DNA of 64,000 bases. Source: Udeniomyces pyricola (lineage: Eukaryota; Basidiomycota; Tremellomycetes; Cystofilobasidiales; Mrakiaceae). The stretch is taken from contig BCIK01000015.1 of assembly GCA_039545295.1 (NCBI GenBank), positions 186,001 to 250,000 of the forward strand. The letters are read 5' to 3'. This document shows positions 60,941 to 64,000 of the stretch, piece after piece. The position numbers and the translations under genes were made by a program. The notes under the pieces are model-generated. The model did not search any database. It was not told the DNA's origin and saw only the letters and a program-made list of their open reading frames with translations. Position 1 is the stretch's first letter, and every line of letters begins with the position of its first letter.

Positions 60941-63834
60941 ATGTCCCTCTCCCTGCACCAGCAGCACCTTCACCTCGACGCGAAACCGGTCCAGGGCCCG
61001 CGGACGTCGTCCGAATCGACTGCTCTCGAGCACCTCCCCAGTCCTTCTTCGCCCCGGCCACACCAGCAACAACACAACCACCATCAACCCCATCCCACCA
61101 ATGCCTCTTCCACTCATCTTCCTTCTCCCGCCTCGACCCGAGACTCATCTCCTGCTCGTGACCCCTCGTTCCGTCGACTTGACCGCGCCCGCCGGAGCCA
61201 GCTATCCCAAACCTCAACTTGGCGGTCCTCCGACGAGTCTTCTCCTGTTCACAAGTGGCTCACCAATCTCAAAGCATGGCGCCACGGTAAAGGCAAGATT
61301 TGGGTCGAGATGGGTGGCGCATGCGGCACGATCTTACTCGTCGGCATGAATGACTCTGCGACTGGAGCAAACTTGCCATCCATGCAAGAAACTTATCACG
61401 TCTCGTTCTCGACCATCTCTTTGGTGTTCCTCGCCAACACGTTTGGATACTTTGCGTCGAGTGTATCAAATGCATCGCTCTTGCATCATTTCGGGCTCGT
61501 CAAGACCTTGCTCGTGCGTATGCGGATCGGACTAGAATTCCCTATTTTACTTGGTTCTGATGCCGCAGCCAATCATTACCCTCCATCATGCATCATGAGC
61601 GTCAAAGACGTCTTCCATGTACTAAAGTAGTGCTTATCTTCCTCCCTACATCTGTCACCTCACTCTTGACTTCAATATTTCTTCAAACGCAATCTATATC
61701 TGCACTCGCCCTCATGATTAGCTTGCTGGAATCTGCTACGCATCAGGATCTATCATCCTCTCTCAGCGTCCTCCGTTTGCTGTCGCTGCCATCGGACTTG
61801 CCTTTCTCGGAGGAGGTAGCGGCTTGTACGACGCGAGCCTTACTACCATCGTGGCTCACTATGAGGATGGACCTATGATGAGCCGTAAGCATACTCTTGT
61901 CCCTCTAATCTATAGGGTCACTATGCTCGCCTAGAGAAGTCTCTTGATCGTTTTCAGTTCAAGTCGGACATTAATCCATTTTCCCCTTGTATTTCAACAT
62001 TTCTGATCTGCGACATATGCAATCACATAGTTATGTACAGTTTCTTTGGTATCGGTGCCACCATCTCACCCTTCATTATCGGGTCGTTTGTCGACCAGAA
62101 CATCGCATGGAACGTGAGGCTTGTATTTCTCTTTGCGCATCATCAACCCCCGTATCTTGTATATCCTCTCAACTGATTGCGACTTGCCAAAATGATGCCC
62201 TCTTCCAACATCTCTACCTTCTCTCTTCCTCCGTGGTCTTTTTAGAAATATTACTACATCCCGTTATCCCTCTCGATTCTCTTCGGTTTCATCCACATCA
62301 TCCTCTTCTCCAACTACGATCAACCCACCGACAGTGACCACCCGGCCTCTTCATCCTCTCTCGTTTCTTTCCCTCTCGAACCCATCACGCCCGCCGAAGC
62401 CAACTCGACCCTCGAAGCCTCCCACCCAACCACCATCCTAAACTCCTCGTCCTCAACCACTCCCGGCCATCGATCCGCACCCCCTTCGATCTATGCGTCG
62501 CAGACGCCGAGGCAACGACTGGCGAGCTCGATGAAATATCCACTCGTTTGGTTAGGGTCGTTCCTGGTCATCTTGGGGTTGTAAGTTGTTGTTGTTGTTT
62601 GTTTGTTTTTTTATAGGGGGAGAAGGGATTTTTTTTCAAGCGAAGGGTAGAAAGCAAAGTGTGACACACGAAGAGAAAAGCTAAACCCACTCGACTATTC
62701 CCTTTCCGTCCTTGTTGGGGTTTTTTTTTTTTTTTTCGCTCTTACCTTTCTGCTCTTAGCGCCTCGACTGATGTCTACGGAAGCTGGCTGCCTACCTTTA
62801 GTTCGTTGCACCTTCCCTCCTCTTTTGCTTCATTTTCCCCTCCCAAAACAATCCATCGTCCCCTCCCCTCCCCCTCCCCTCCAAGAAAAAAAAACTTACG
62901 CCTCTCTTCCCTCTTTCTAACCAAACACTCAGTGCTTGACGTCAAGGTAAACCTTTCCCTCACCCACCAAATCAAGCTTTTGCCTCTAGAAGAGAAGAGA
63001 ATCTCCGACTTTATGCTATCTTTTTTTTTTCATATCTAATTCTGACACCCTTCCCCCCCCCCCCCCCCCCCTCCTCCTTCTTCCATGCCATCTTCCTTCG
63101 TCTGTTCTCTCACAGGGAGCTTCGCCCACTCTCTCTCGATACTCCCTCTCCGGCCTCTGGGGCGGCATCGCCCTCGGCCGGGTCCTCCTCGCCTATCCTT
63201 CCCATCGACTCGGCGAGAAACCCGCGTCGATTGCGTTCTTGATCCTCGTCATGGCCGGCCTCGTCGCACTCTGGCGGGTGGCCGACGTCCAGGCCAATAC
63301 GGCCGTCATTGTCGTTTCGGGCTTCTGTCTCGGACCGAGTACGTTTTGGATCTGTTCTTCTTCTTCTCTCTCAAACCCCCCCCCCTCCCCCTTCCCCCTT
63401 CCTGCCTTCGTTTTTGTTTTATTGGTGGTTCATGGATTTCACTTTGTATCGTTCTTCTCTCTTGCTAGTTTATCGTTTCTTCTACAATGTTCACCTTCAT
63501 GGCCGATCCTCCCCCCCCTTTTTTTTGTACCATCACTTATTTAATCACTAACTCTCAACCTCCCTTGCTTCACCTCCCTCCCTCCTAAAAAAAAAAAGTC
63601 ACACCCAACATCATCTCCCTAACGACGTCCCGGGTCCCACCTTCGCTCAAATCTTCCGTTGTCTCCATCATGATCGGTCTCGGCCTCCTCGGGTCGGCCA
63701 TCGGACCCCTCCTCGTCGGGCTCATCGCGCAGAGTACGGGTTTGGCGACGCTCTTGCCGACGGTCCTCTTGGCGATCTCGGGGGTGTCCATCGGGGGTTT
63801 GGTCGCTGTTCGGACGAGGAAGAGGGAGGATTAA
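60941..63834 (+). CDS. Major facilitator superfamily transporter (Bsc6/fucose-permease-like group)
   Basis: Predicted 555 aa from eight exons: 60941-61513, 61722-61884, 62031-62113, 62246-62580, 62760-62800, 62933-62946, 63116-63338 and 63599-63834. An N-terminal tail of about 120 residues rich in His/Ser/Pro precedes twelve-helix MFS sequence. TM1 is VEMGGACGTILLVGMNDSAT, followed by GANLPSMQETYHVSFSTISL, LAFLGGGSGLYDASLTTIVA and FFGIGATISPFIIGSFV. A central Ser/Thr-rich loop precedes WLGSFLVILGFASTDVYGSW, then SGLWGGIALGRVLLAY, VSGFCLGP and SIMIGLGLLGSAIGPLLVGL. The GxNDxxxGxxLP motif in TM1 resembles fungal MFS proteins related to fucose permeases and Bsc6; the substrate is unknown. Exon 6 is 14 nt. 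The last intron uses an AAG acceptor in a poly-A tract. The short 3' flank (63835-64000) has no gene. Confidence 0.87.
62933..62946 (+). other. 14-nt microexon of the MFS transporter (exon 6)
   Basis: TGCTTGACGTCAAG between a CAG acceptor and a GTAAAC donor. It brings phase 1 to phase 0 and gives PTFMLDVKGASPTLSRYS between two transmembrane segments. Confidence 0.65.
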
Positions 63835-64000
63835 AGACAACACAAAAGGGAAAGAGAGAAGAAGAAAAAGGAAACGAAGGTTTTATTGTTTTTATTTTTT
63901 TTCGGAGGGGGGAGGGGAAGAAGATGGTCGAGTCGGTGGACGATCGACGGAAGAACGGTCCGAGAAGAGAAAACGAAGAGATAAAAAAAAAAAAGAAAGA

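Overview
The window is nuclear DNA of a filamentous or dimorphic fungus, most likely a basidiomycete. I infer this from gene architecture rather than from a phylogenetic marker: there are about seventeen protein genes in 64 kb on both strands, almost all split by many short introns (mostly 45-170 nt), with several very small exons, pyrimidine-rich leaders, long C/G/T homopolymers, and a complete eukaryotic gene set (RPA1, a Nopp140/SRP40-like protein, ATG22, PET100, GTR2/RagC, DRN1/CWF19L1, THR4, Argonaute). No rRNA, convincing tRNA, CRISPR array, prophage or intact transposon was seen. Short N runs and one 100-base N gap (45912-46011) show it is part of a draft scaffold.

Layout. 1-13.3 kb: the 5' end of RPA1 (minus strand), then four plus-strand genes: SRP40-like, an ATG22-like vacuolar effluxer, PET100 and GTR2. 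14.3-17.5 kb: a secreted, probably GPI-anchored arylsulfotransferase-family protein (minus). 20-33.6 kb: amino-acid permease, Nudix CoA pyrophosphatase-type hydrolase, a glycine/histidine-rich hydrophilin, and a large RGS-LOV-PAS blue-light photoreceptor (all plus). 35.2-39.5 kb: DRN1/CWF19L1 (minus). 41.2-45.3 kb: a four-finger C2H2 regulator (plus). 46.9-60.1 kb: a minus-strand block of xanthine dioxygenase (XanA type), Argonaute, a Pmp3-family proteolipid and threonine synthase. 60.9-63.8 kb: an MFS transporter (plus), divergent from threonine synthase.

The genes do not form one dedicated cluster, but several share nutrient themes. ATG22 (vacuolar amino-acid efflux), GTR2 (amino-acid signalling to TORC1), the permease (uptake) and THR4 (synthesis) all belong to amino-acid homeostasis; XanA scavenges purine nitrogen. 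The photoreceptor joins light sensing to G-protein control.

Most noteworthy: (1) an RGS-LOV-PAS photoreceptor with all key LOV residues; (2) a 25-exon Argonaute with an intact catalytic DEDH tetrad but a single in-frame TAG at codon 151, plus an internal Gly/Arg (RGG) tract; (3) two 7-nt microexons, in ATG22 and Argonaute, with 11- and 14-nt ones elsewhere, which were found only by demanding a conserved protein and phase continuity; (4) a GTR2 GTPase whose DxxG motif is changed; (5) a duplicated two-exon zinc-knuckle module in DRN1. Exon coordinates were worked out by hand from splice signals, phase and family conservation, so single-base errors are possible.
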